This document shows, in pieces, positions 1 through 6,587 of a DNA stretch of 7,578 bases. Every line of letters begins with the position of its first letter. Position 1 is the stretch's first letter. The DNA lies in assembly GCA_964649795.1 (NCBI GenBank), contig CAZYQY010000019.1, positions 1 through 7,578 on the forward strand. The letters run 5' to 3'. The stretch is from JABMPX01 sp964649795 (GTDB lineage: Bacteria > Patescibacteriota > Minisyncoccia > Portnoybacterales > UBA2143). The translations under genes and the position numbers were made by a program. The notes beneath the pieces are model-generated. The model did no database searches. It saw only the letters and a list, made by a program, of their open reading frames with translations, and was not told the origin of the DNA.

Positions 1-1
1 A

Positions 2-1735
2 ATGAAAAGAGTTTTAATTTTTATAATAACAGGTTTTTTTATTTGTGTTACTGGTGTTCAGGCAGCTGACTTGGGTGAGCAAATTGATTTTTATGTAGAT
101 TCCACTTATGACCTTTATTCTCGCAGCCAAATAACAGCTACATTAAAAGCTATTGGCAACAATGTCTATTTCTATGTAGAGGATGATTATTGGAATAAAC
201 TTAACGGCACTTATAAAAATGGCTTAAGAGAGGAATTAGAAAATTTAGCCAATGAGTTTGATACAGTTATTTATCCCAAAGAAAGAGCAGTTTTTGGTTC
301 AGAATGGAGTCCTGGCATTGACAATGACAGAAAAATTACTGTTCTAATTACTCAACTAGTTAGCAATGCCGGAGGTTATATTAATACTTTTGATGAATAT
401 CATAAATCGCAGGTTTCCAATTCTAATGAAAGGGAAATGATTTATCTTAATTCTGTGAATATTTTCAGTCCGCATAATAAATCGTTTTTAGCTCATGAAT
501 TCCAGCATTTGATCAGTTTTTATCAAAAGAAAGTTTTATATGATATAGAAGAAGAGGTTTGGTTAAATGAAGCTCGTTCCGAATACGCGCCAACTATCTG
601 CGGCTACAGTAATGTTTATAGGAATAGTTATTTGGCTAGTCGGGTGGATACTTTTTTGGATGAACCATCTGATTCTCTGACCGAGTGGAAAAACAATGTG
701 GATGATTATGGAGTTGCCAGCTTATTTATACATTATTTGGTTGCGCATTACGGAACTGATATTTTAACTAGCATGATAATGAATAGCTATGCAGGCATCT
801 CAAGCATTAATCAGGCATTAACTGATTTGGGCTATGCTGAAAGATTCTCTGATGTTTTTGCGGATTGGGCAGTGGCTAGTTATTTAAATAATTGTGAGAT
901 TGGTTCAGAAAAAGAATATTGTTATTTAGATAGTAATTTGACATATCAGCGGCTTCATACTGATTATTCAGCCAGCTATAGTGGTTTTCCAAATTTGATT
1001 GTTTCTAGAAGCAGCTCCATAAAAGATTGGGCTCCTTATTGGTATCGATTTAGGCAGGGGACATCCCAACAAACAGATAAAGACACGCTTAAATTAGAAT
1101 TTGCCAGTTTAGACAACAAAGCAGATTTTCAAGTTCCATATATTATTACTGATCAAAATAATCAGACAACTGTTAAATTTTTTGATTTAGAAAATCAGCA
1201 GGGCACGATCTATATTCCTAATTTTACAAGCTTAAACAAAACAGTTCTTATGATTCCTTTTAATCAGTATAAAGAGAAAGGTTTTCATAACAATGAGCCG
1301 TCAACTTCTTTTTCTTTTACTGCTTCAAGCGTAACTGATGTTCCGATTATTGAAGATGAAGAAGAAGATCAGCCAATTGTTAATTATCCAGAAGGCAGTT
1401 TAATCAGAGCAAAAGGGGGTTATAAAGTATATATAATTAACGGAAATTATAAGAGATGGATTCAGAGTGCTGAAATTTTTAATGCTTATGGACATTTGCG
1501 CTGGGAAGATGTTATTGATATTGAGCCAGAAGAATTGTCTCAATACCAGGATGCCTGGCTGATTCGAGCAAGTGATGATAGAAAAGTATATGAAGTTAAT
1601 GCTGATGGAACTAAGCACTGGTTAAATATGACTGCTGAACAATTCACAATAAGCGGACGTCTCTGGGATATGGTATATATTGTAAATTCTTATGAACGGG
1701 ATTTTTACACAACAGGCGTTGATGTCATGTTTTAA
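2..1735 (+). CDS. Secreted M30-like (hyicolysin-type) zinc metallopeptidase with C-terminal tandem repeats
   Basis: Predicted exported zinc protease of 577 residues. The N-terminus is a classic signal peptide: K2-R3, a hydrophobic core to about residue 17, and a likely cleavage after VQA (residue 21). The catalytic signature HEFQH lies at residues 165-169 (two zinc His, general base Glu166); E190 in WLNEARSEY is the expected third ligand of a gluzincin. The preceding SNEREMIYLNS and GGYI segments also fit the M30/hyicolysin family. After the catalytic part comes a beta-rich region, an acidic linker (DEEEDQP, about 450-457), then two tandem repeats of about 53 residues starting near 465 (GSLIRAKGGYKVY..RWI) and 518 (AWLIRASDDRKVY..HWL), probably a surface-binding module. 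The start is the first ATG, one base from the window edge, so its promoter is out of view. Its end overlaps murB by 14 bases. The target of the protease is unknown. Family assignment is good; the exact role is inference. Confidence 0.85.
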   Translation: MKRVLIFIITGFFICVTGVQAADLGEQIDFYVDSTYDLYSRSQITATLKAIGNNVYFYVEDDYWNKLNGTYKNGLREELENLANEFDTVIYPKERAVFGSEWSPGIDNDRKITVLITQLVSNAGGYINTFDEYHKSQVSNSNEREMIYLNSVNIFSPHNKSFLAHEFQHLISFYQKKVLYDIEEEVWLNEARSEYAPTICGYSNVYRNSYLASRVDTFLDEPSDSLTEWKNNVDDYGVASLFIHYLVAHYGTDILTSMIMNSYAGISSINQALTDLGYAERFSDVFADWAVASYLNNCEIGSEKEYCYLDSNLTYQRLHTDYSASYSGFPNLIVSRSSSIKDWAPYWYRFRQGTSQQTDKDTLKLEFASLDNKADFQVPYIITDQNNQTTVKFFDLENQQGTIYIPNFTSLNKTVLMIPFNQYKEKGFHNNEPSTSFSFTASSVTDVPIIEDEEEDQPIVNYPEGSLIRAKGGYKVYIINGNYKRWIQSAEIFNAYGHLRWEDVIDIEPEELSQYQDAWLIRASDDRKVYEVNADGTKHWLNMTAEQFTISGRLWDMVYIVNSYERDFYTTGVDVMF

Positions 1736-2504
1736 AAGAAATATTTCTTTAGCCAAATATACAACTTTCAAAATTGGCGGGTTGGCTAAATACTTTTTTG
1801 TTGCTGAGAATGAAAATGATTTAATTAAGGCAGTTAAATTTGCTAAAAACAAAAAACTGCCCTTTTTTATTTTAGGAGGAGGAAGCAATGTTTTAGTTAG
1901 TGATAAAGGATTTAATGGATTAGTTATTAAAATAAACAGTGAACAGCGAACAATGAACAGTAATAAGATTATTGCTGACGCAGGGGTAAAATTATCTGAT
2001 TTAGTAAAAATTTCTGTGGAAAATAATCTAACTGGGTTAGAATGGGCAATTGGCATCCCTGGAACAATTGGTGGGGCTGTAAAAGTTAATGCCAGCGCTT
2101 TTGGGAAAAAGATTTCAGAGATCACTGACAAAGTAAAAAAGATAAATAAAATTATCCTTTCTATTGAATTAAAATTAAAAAAAGGAAATAAAAAAGAAAG
2201 CAAGAAATTAATTAAGGAATATATTAAGGAAAGAAAAAAAAGCCAGCCATTGGAATATGCTTCAGCTGGTTGTATTTTTAAAAATACAAATAGCTATTTT
2301 GCCGGCCAATTAATTGAAAAAGCCAGTTTAAAAGGAAAACAAATTGGCCAAGCAATGGTTTCAAAGAAACACGCTAATTTTATTATCAACTTAGGCGAAG
2401 CCAAGTCCAAAGATGTTATTGAATTAATAAGCTTAATAAAAAAGCAAGTTAAAAAGAAATTTAACATAGACCTAAAAGAAGAAATTCAGTATTTAGGGTT
2501 TTAA
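1722..2504 (+). CDS. murB: UDP-N-acetylmuramate dehydrogenase (MurB), active-site loop missing
   Basis: MurB is the cytoplasmic FAD enzyme that reduces UDP-GlcNAc-enolpyruvate to UDP-MurNAc with NADPH. With the ATG at 1722 (MSCFKRN) the protein has 260 residues against about 300 for usual forms. An upstream ATG at 1692 would add ten residues that do not look conserved and lie deeper in the previous gene. Visible family features: YTTFKIGG near the N-terminus, FAD motif GGGSN (52-56), GIPGTIGGAV (from 111), ERKKSQPLEY, SAGCIFKN (181-188), KKHANFI, and a final EEIQYLG whose E254 matches the catalytic Glu. Two oddities: the proton-donor Ser of SAGS is Cys184 here, and the 25-35 residues that normally lie between ISEV and the IILSAELKL strand, with the FxYRxS motif, are absent around residues 134-144. 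The reading frame is intact. It could be a functional minimal MurB, an inactivated gene, or a small assembly deletion. Confidence 0.93.
   Translation: MSCFKRNISLAKYTTFKIGGLAKYFFVAENENDLIKAVKFAKNKKLPFFILGGGSNVLVSDKGFNGLVIKINSEQRTMNSNKIIADAGVKLSDLVKISVENNLTGLEWAIGIPGTIGGAVKVNASAFGKKISEITDKVKKINKIILSIELKLKKGNKKESKKLIKEYIKERKKSQPLEYASAGCIFKNTNSYFAGQLIEKASLKGKQIGQAMVSKKHANFIINLGEAKSKDVIELISLIKKQVKKKFNIDLKEEIQYLGF
1934..1961 (+). repeat. Four tandem 7-bp units inside murB
   Basis: Four adjacent heptamers close to GAACAGT: aaacagt, gaacagc, gaacaat, gaacagt. They encode the polar stretch NSEQRTMNS between two beta strands of the FAD-binding domain, where MurB proteins vary. The 7-bp period is not a multiple of three, so gain or loss of one unit would shift the frame. 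Confidence 0.7.
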
Positions 2505-2521
2505 TTTACAATCAAAAGTGT

Positions 2522-2527
2522 TAGAAT
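2522..2527 (+). promoter_or_regulatory. Possible extended -10 (TGT-TAGAAT) just before hpf
   Basis: TAGAAT, preceded by TGT as in an extended -10, ends six bases before the hpf ATG at 2534. Transcription would begin at or next to the ATG and give a nearly leaderless message. This fits the absence of a Shine-Dalgarno sequence. No convincing -35 lies 17 bases upstream. The region is AT-rich, so chance occurrence is a real alternative. Confidence 0.3.
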
Positions 2528-2533
2528 AAAATT

Positions 2534-2944
2534 ATGAAGATTATTCTTAAGGCGACTAATACAAAATTATCGCCAAGCATCAATGAATATATTGATGAAA
2601 AGATTGGCGGCTTGGATAAATTCCTTGAGAAATTTGATCCAGAATTAATTGAGGCGCGGGTTGAAGTAGGAAAAATTACCCGTGGTCAGCGCCAAGGAGA
2701 TATTTTTAGAGCAGAGGTTAATTTAAAAATTGACGGGCACCTTATCAGAGCGGAAAATACAGAGGAATCTTTATTAGCAGCCATTGATTTAGTTAAAGAT
2801 GAATTACAAAGAGAGATAAGGCAATATAAAGATAAACAGGAGACAAAATTTATCAGAGGCGCCCGCTCATGGAAAAAATTTTGGCGGATTAATCCCTTAG
2901 CCCGATTTAGGAATTCTAAATATAGAGAAATTTTTAAAAAGTAA
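2534..2944 (+). CDS. hpf: Ribosome hibernation promoting factor / ribosome-associated inhibitor, short form
   Basis: Protein of 136 residues in the HPF/RaiA (YfiA, sigma-54 modulation) family. These bind the 30S decoding region in slow growth, block tRNA and mRNA sites and protect idle ribosomes. The N-terminal 105 or so residues read as the family's beta-alpha-beta-beta-beta-alpha domain: MKIILKATNTKLSPSINEYIDEKI, the strand EARVEVGKIT, then FRAEVNLKIDGHLIRAEN and the helix SLLAAIDLVKDELQREIRQYKDK. The C-terminal 30 residues are strongly basic (RSWKKFWRINPLARFR) and are not the long-HPF dimerisation domain, so this is a short form with a basic tail that may contact rRNA. No Shine-Dalgarno precedes the ATG. 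It lies 29 bases after murB and six bases before secA, so it is probably co-transcribed with secA, an arrangement common in other bacteria. HPF versus RaiA subtype is not resolved. Confidence 0.9.
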   Translation: MKIILKATNTKLSPSINEYIDEKIGGLDKFLEKFDPELIEARVEVGKITRGQRQGDIFRAEVNLKIDGHLIRAENTEESLLAAIDLVKDELQREIRQYKDKQETKFIRGARSWKKFWRINPLARFRNSKYREIFKK

Positions 2945-2950
2945 TAATAT

Positions 2951-5530
2951 ATGTCTATTTTAGAAAAATTCTTAGGCGATGCTAATGAGAAAAAGCTAAA
3001 GAATACAAAGTCACTTGTTGAAAAAATTAATGAGCTCGAACCGCAGTTCGAGTCTTTTTCTAATGAGCAATTAAAGGGGAAAACAGAGGAATTTAAGAAA
3101 AAGATTAACCCAGGTGAACTTGATGAAATTTTGCCAGAGGCCTTTGCATTGGTAAGAGAAGCGTCTAAACGGACATTAGGACAGCGGCATTTTGATTCTC
3201 AATTGATTGGCGGTATTGTTTTGCATCAAGGACAAATAGCTGAAATGAAAACAGGCGAAGGCAAAACTTTGTCTGCTGTTTTAGCTGTTTATTTAAATGC
3301 TTTAATTGGCAAAGGCGTTCATGTTGTAACAGTTAATGATTATTTATCACGAAGAGATGTTAATTGGATGGGACCAATTTATCATTTATTAGGATTGTCT
3401 TCTGCTTGTTTAAATCATGAAAAAGCATATATTTTTGAACCTAAAAGCGAATCTGATAAAAATGAGGTTACTGTAGAGATGGAAAATTTAAAAGAGGTTC
3501 CCAGAAAAGAAGCTTATTCAGCTGATATCACTTATGGGACCAATAACGAATTCGGCTTTGATTATTTAAGAGACAATATGGCTCCTTCTTTAGAAATGAT
3601 GGTCCAGAGAAAACCATATTTTGCCATTGTTGACGAAGTGGACAGCATTTTAATTGACGAAGCCAGAACTCCTTTGATTATTTCTATGCCTGATGCTGAA
3701 TCAACTAAAATGTATGAACAGTTCAGCCAAATTGTTCTTCAATTAAAGGAAGACGCTGATTATAATATTGACGAAAAAATGAAGACAGCTACTTTAACTG
3801 AAGAGGGAATTACTAAGGTGGAGAAAATATTAGGCATGGATAATATTTACGAGCAAGGAGGTATTCGCCATGTTCATCATTTGGAACAGGCATTGCGAGC
3901 CCAGGTTCTATTCAAAAAAGACAGTCATTATGTAGTGAAGGATGGGCAAGTAATTATTGTTGATGAATTTACTGGCCGATTAATGCCAGGCCGCCGTTAT
4001 TCTGAAGGGCTTCATCAAGCATTAGAAGCAAAAGAAAAAGTTCAGGTTCAGCAAGAAAGCCGAACATTGGCTTCAATAACTTTTCAAAATTATTTCCGCA
4101 TGTATGAAAAATTAGCTGGCATGACTGGAACAGCTGCAACTTCAGCTGAAGAATTCCATAAGGTCTATAAATTAGAAGTTGTTGTTGTCCCGACTAATAA
4201 GCCGATGATTAGAGAATACTTGCCTGATAGTGTTTATAAAACAGAAAACGGGAAGTTCCAGGCAATTGTTAGAGATGTTAAAGAAAGAAATAAAAAAGGC
4301 CAGCCAGTTCTAATAGGAACGGTCTCTATTGAAAAAAATGAGCTGCTTTCCGCTTACTTGAAAAAAGCAGGCATTTCTCATCAATTGCTTAATGCAAAGA
4401 ATCATGAACAAGAAGCAAAAATTATTTCTCAAGCTGGTCAAAAAGGCGCTGTTACGGTAGCTACTAATATGGCTGGTCGTGGAGTTGATATAATTCTTGG
4501 CGGTCGTTCAGAAGAGAAAGAGAACAAGAAAGAGCATCAGGAAGTAATTGATTCAGGAGGACTACATGTTATTGGCACAGAGCGTCATGAAGCGAGGCGA
4601 ATTGACGACCAGCTGCGCGGAAGATCTGGCAGACAGGGAGATCCTGGCTCCAGCCAATTCTTTGTTTCTTTGGAAGACGATTTAATGCGCATATTTGGCG
4701 GGGACAGAGTTAAGTCAATGATGGAAATGCTAAAAGTGCCGGAAGATCAGCCAATTGAAAATAAGTTTATCTCTAAAGCAATTGAATCAGCTCAGGCGAA
4801 AATTGAGGGTTATCATTTTGACGCTAGAAAACATATTTTGGAATATGACGATGTTTTTAATAAGCAGAGAGAAACAATTTACAGCAGGAGAAAAAAAGTT
4901 TTAGATAAGAAAAATGTTAAATCGGAAATTTTGGACATGATTAAAGATGAAATTAACAAATTTGTTAAATTTCATACGCAGGGCCAATTAGATAACTGGG
5001 ATTATAAAGAAATTGGACAGATAACCAAAAGTATTTTCCCTGCTCCTGATAATTTAGAAGAAACTATAAAAGAATTTAAGAATCCAGAAAATATTTCCGA
5101 GCATTTAATTAAATTAGCAGAACAGGCATATGAGAAAAAAGAAGAAGAATTAGAAAAGAAAAATATGCGCCAAGTTGAGAAATATGTTCTGTTGAGAAGC
5201 ATTGATACTCTTTGGATGGATCATTTGGATAATATGGATCATTTGCGCGATAGCGTCCGCTTGCGCGCTTATGGGCAGAAAGATCCCTTAGTTGAGTATA
5301 AAAATGAAGGAATTAATTTATTTTATAAATTATTGGATTCTATTCAAGCGACAGTTGTTAATACTATTTATAAAGTAGCTTTAGCTCCAGTTAATAACAA
5401 TGTTAGACCCTTAGCGTCTAACACTCCTAATAACAAAAAACCTGGTCGCAATGATCCATGCCCTTGCGGAGCGACTCACCCAGACGGACGGCCGATTAAG
5501 TATAAACATTGTCATGGCAGGAATACGTAG
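2951..5530 (+). CDS. secA: Preprotein translocase ATPase SecA
   Basis: SecA is the ATPase motor that pushes unfolded preproteins through SecYEG at the membrane; here it would export proteins such as the upstream protease. The 859-residue length is normal. Visible in order: Walker A MKTGEGKT (99-106), NDYLSRRD, TYGTNNEFGFDYLRDNM, Walker B and DEAD-like DEVDSILIDEARTP (228-241), YFRMYEKLAGMTGTA, VATNMAGRGVDI, ERHEARRIDDQLRGRSGRQGD, the helical scaffold/wing part with SIDTLWMDHLDNMD, and a C-terminal zinc motif RNDPCPCG...KHCHG. The metal ligands are C837, C839, C854 and H855; the gap between the second and third is 14 residues instead of the usual 8 or so. A charged insert of about 30 residues precedes PRKEAYSADITYG. 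The flexible linker before the zinc motif contains a perfect DNA hairpin (5401-5423). No Shine-Dalgarno; the start follows hpf by six bases. Confidence 0.98.
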   Translation: MSILEKFLGDANEKKLKNTKSLVEKINELEPQFESFSNEQLKGKTEEFKKKINPGELDEILPEAFALVREASKRTLGQRHFDSQLIGGIVLHQGQIAEMKTGEGKTLSAVLAVYLNALIGKGVHVVTVNDYLSRRDVNWMGPIYHLLGLSSACLNHEKAYIFEPKSESDKNEVTVEMENLKEVPRKEAYSADITYGTNNEFGFDYLRDNMAPSLEMMVQRKPYFAIVDEVDSILIDEARTPLIISMPDAESTKMYEQFSQIVLQLKEDADYNIDEKMKTATLTEEGITKVEKILGMDNIYEQGGIRHVHHLEQALRAQVLFKKDSHYVVKDGQVIIVDEFTGRLMPGRRYSEGLHQALEAKEKVQVQQESRTLASITFQNYFRMYEKLAGMTGTAATSAEEFHKVYKLEVVVVPTNKPMIREYLPDSVYKTENGKFQAIVRDVKERNKKGQPVLIGTVSIEKNELLSAYLKKAGISHQLLNAKNHEQEAKIISQAGQKGAVTVATNMAGRGVDIILGGRSEEKENKKEHQEVIDSGGLHVIGTERHEARRIDDQLRGRSGRQGDPGSSQFFVSLEDDLMRIFGGDRVKSMMEMLKVPEDQPIENKFISKAIESAQAKIEGYHFDARKHILEYDDVFNKQRETIYSRRKKVLDKKNVKSEILDMIKDEINKFVKFHTQGQLDNWDYKEIGQITKSIFPAPDNLEETIKEFKNPENISEHLIKLAEQAYEKKEEELEKKNMRQVEKYVLLRSIDTLWMDHLDNMDHLRDSVRLRAYGQKDPLVEYKNEGINLFYKLLDSIQATVVNTIYKVALAPVNNNVRPLASNTPNNKKPGRNDPCPCGATHPDGRPIKYKHCHGRNT
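5401..5423. repeat. Perfect hairpin inside the secA linker
   Basis: TGTTAGAC and GTCTAACA form an 8-bp perfect stem around the 7-base loop CCTTAGC. It encodes NVRPLASNT in the unstructured linker between the SecA body and its zinc motif, where an insertion would be tolerated. It shares the octamer TTAGCGTC with the hairpin at 5553-5581, which suggests related mobile palindromes. I infer a dispersed palindromic element; copy number elsewhere cannot be seen here. Confidence 0.6.
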
Positions 5531-5552
5531 ATTGTTTGAGAAATAAGCGGAG

Positions 5553-5581
5553 TCCGCCAAAGCTTTAGCGTCGGTGGGCGG
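5553..5581. repeat. GC-rich hairpin repeat downstream of secA
   Basis: CCGCC at 5554-5558 pairs with GGCGG at 5577-5581, enclosing the palindrome AAAGCTTT followed by AGCGTCGG. It is far more GC-rich than the surroundings. It resembles GC-rich repeats with a central AAGCTTTAGCG that I recall from patescibacterial genomes, but that is memory and not a search. It lies in the 92-base gap between secA and the next gene. No T-run follows it on the plus strand, though TTTTTT precedes it when read from the minus strand, so it is not a convincing secA terminator. Confidence 0.55.
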
Positions 5582-5612
5582 TAAAAAATATAAAAAATGC
5601 TGTGGGAAGTAA
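5577..5612 (+). pseudogene. Vestigial SEC-C zinc-motif end, upstream copy
   Basis: In a frame different from secA, these bases read GGKKYKKCCGK then stop, an almost exact match to the last half of the consensus SEC-C motif (CPCGSGKKYKKCCG). The CPCG half is missing: upstream in this frame lies the hairpin repeat and then a stop at 5544. SecA itself already ends in a complete motif, so this is an extra, non-translated remnant. It may be what is left of an older secA end or of another SEC-C gene. Confidence 0.55.
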
Positions 5613-5622
5613 TAATAAAGTT

Positions 5623-6228
5623 ATGGACATAAAAAGAAACCGAAAAATACCGGATCCAGCAATAAACTTTCATGCAACAGGATTGAGTGGTTTGCAGAAG
5701 CAAGAAATAAATTTACTTAGGCAGATTTTGAAGCCGGTAAGCCAGTATTTTGATTGTTCACTATCCAAATACTCGCCGCATATTTCCTGCAGGTATTTGG
5801 GCTATAAAGATGAGGTTAGCTTTAAAAAAATCAAAGAAATAACCCCATTGCTAAAAGAAATTTATAAGAGGTTTCTGCCCGTTAAGTGTGTTGTTGGCAA
5901 TCTGTTTGCCGGTTGGGAACATAATCCAAATTACAGACCGAGGCTTCTTATGATTGAAGTGCAGTCGTCGGAATTAAAATTATTGCACGAGGAGATTTTA
6001 AAAAAGACAAAAACATTTCCGATTTTTTCCGGAGTAGAGGGCAAGAACTTTACTCCCCATTTTACACTTGGATCCCTGAAGAAAGAATTTGAAGATGAAA
6101 TCCCGAAAGCAGTATCCGATTTTGTAATGAATGCAGAGGTTAAAAGATTTAAGACGTATCTTCGCACTGCTTATGTACATGTCGAAAAAGGAATGGGGTT
6201 TCAAAAAATCATGCGGACGCGGGAATAA
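5623..6228 (+). CDS. 2H phosphoesterase family protein (2'-5' RNA ligase / LigT-like)
   Basis: Protein of 201 residues from the ATG at 5623. The family's two HxT/S signatures are present: H53-I54-S55 in SPHISCRYLG and H146-F147-T148 in FTPHFTLGSL, with the usual spacing of about 90 residues. Enzymes of this fold act on 2'-5' or 2',3'-cyclic phosphate bonds in RNA and related nucleotides; the real substrate cannot be told from sequence. A GTG at 5602 would add seven residues (GSNNKV) but lies within the SEC-C remnant, so I prefer the ATG; a GGGAAG at 5604-5609 is a weak ribosome site 13 bases away. The codons are slightly less AT-biased than those of secA. SEC-C-like remnants lie on both sides, which suggests insertion or rearrangement here. 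The last codons overlap the downstream remnant in another frame. Confidence 0.85.
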   Translation: MDIKRNRKIPDPAINFHATGLSGLQKQEINLLRQILKPVSQYFDCSLSKYSPHISCRYLGYKDEVSFKKIKEITPLLKEIYKRFLPVKCVVGNLFAGWEHNPNYRPRLLMIEVQSSELKLLHEEILKKTKTFPIFSGVEGKNFTPHFTLGSLKKEFEDEIPKAVSDFVMNAEVKRFKTYLRTAYVHVEKGMGFQKIMRTRE

Positions 6229-6253
6229 ACATAAAAAATATTGTGGAAAGTAA
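6212..6253 (+). pseudogene. Vestigial SEC-C zinc-motif end, downstream copy
   Basis: In the frame one base off the phosphoesterase, this segment reads CGRGNKHKKYCGK then stop, alignable without gaps to the SEC-C consensus tail CGSGKKYKKCCGK. Its DNA matches the copy at 5577-5612 at roughly three quarters of positions, and two differences (GGT/GGG, GGG/GGA) are synonymous in the SEC-C frame, as expected for a once-coding repeat. It overlaps the final codons and stop of the phosphoesterase gene. Poly-A content raises the background match, so the homology is likely but not certain. Confidence 0.4.
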
Positions 6254-6260
6254 ATAAAAG

Positions 6261-6284
6261 AGGACTTGACCGAAGCCAAGTCCT
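6261..6284 (-). terminator. Rho-independent terminator with UUCG loop for the minus-strand gene
   Basis: Read on the minus strand, AGGACTTGGC pairs with GTCAAGTCCT in a 10-bp stem (one G-U pair) closed by C(TTCG)G, a very stable tetraloop. The bases that follow are CTTTTATTTACTTT, a good U-rich tail. It lies 21 bases after the stop of the minus-strand gene. On the plus strand the hairpin is followed by TATAGC, so it is a poor terminator for the phosphoesterase. Confidence 0.85.
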
Positions 6285-6305
6285 TATAGCAGTTGATAAG
6301 TTGGT

Positions 6306-6533
6306 TTATTTAAGAACGGGTCGGAGGTAGGCGATTGGTATTTTCTTTAGGTACATTGGGATCTTCAATCCCACGGTGGAGTCTATCCCAATAATCCGGT
6401 CTTTAGCTATTCCTCCAACAGCTTCTCCTTCTCGGAAGAATAATCCATGACGTTGGAAAATCCCCATGTCATTTGCCAAGTCGCTGATTCTTACATTATC
6501 AGCGAGGATTTTAAAAAATTGAATTTTTCCCAT
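6306..6533 (-). CDS. Orphan 75-residue protein with its own promoter, RBS and terminator
   Basis: I do not recognise this protein. It has 75 residues, starts MGKIQFFKILADN and ends AYLRPVLK; there is no signal peptide, membrane segment or cysteine, and it is mildly basic. Alternating hydrophobic stretches (GGIAKDRIIGIDS, GLKIPMYLKKIPIAYL) suggest a small beta-rich fold. Gene status is well supported by context: GGAGG with a 6-base spacer before the ATG, a near-consensus promoter 38 bases further up, and a UUCG hairpin terminator after the stop. It is the only gene here with a full set of such signals, points against all complete neighbours, and has more GC-rich codons than secA (CTC, GGG, CCC, ACC), which hints at transfer. 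A small regulator, toxin or phage-derived protein are possibilities without direct support. Confidence 0.75.
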   Translation of the reverse strand: MGKIQFFKILADNVRISDLANDMGIFQRHGLFFREGEAVGGIAKDRIIGIDSTVGLKIPMYLKKIPIAYLRPVLK

Positions 6534-6537
6534 TTTT

Positions 6538-6544
6538 CTCCTCC
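6538..6544 (-). promoter_or_regulatory. Strong Shine-Dalgarno for the 75-residue gene
   Basis: GGAGGAG on the minus strand, with core GGAGG six bases before the ATG at 6533-6531. Most other genes in the window have no such site, so it both fixes this start and marks the gene as unusual. Confidence 0.85.
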
Positions 6545-6565
6545 ATATTGTAATGTTCTAGATTG

Positions 6566-6587
6566 TCTATATTCTACAATATATAGA
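6566..6587. promoter_or_regulatory. Inverted repeat over the promoter, possible operator
   Basis: TCTATAT (6566-6572) and ATATAGA (6581-6587) are perfect 7-bp arms 8 bases apart, covering the -10 and part of the spacer of the minus-strand promoter. The position fits a repressor site, and the same 80-base gap would serve the divergent gene at 6614. The arms are very AT-rich, so chance cannot be excluded. Confidence 0.3.

Noticed and set aside
1622..2203. A 193-codon open frame on the minus strand across murB
   Set aside because: It lies antisense to well-supported coding sequence, its product is a low-complexity mix rich in Phe, Leu and Ile as expected from the complement of Lys-rich AT codons, and no ribosome site precedes it.
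2271..2288. An 18-bp perfect palindrome TGTATTTTTAAAAATACA in murB
   Set aside because: It encodes the conserved CIFKNT motif, is almost all A and T, and is best explained by codon choice.
5512..5703. A 63-codon minus-strand open frame over the secA/phosphoesterase gap
   Set aside because: It crosses the hairpin repeat and the SEC-C remnant, its product is Cys/Phe/Tyr-rich noise, and no ribosome site is present.
5998..6279. A 93-codon minus-strand open frame across the phosphoesterase
   Set aside because: It starts within the terminator of the neighbouring minus-strand gene and runs antisense to both catalytic His motifs' gene; no promoter or Shine-Dalgarno fits.
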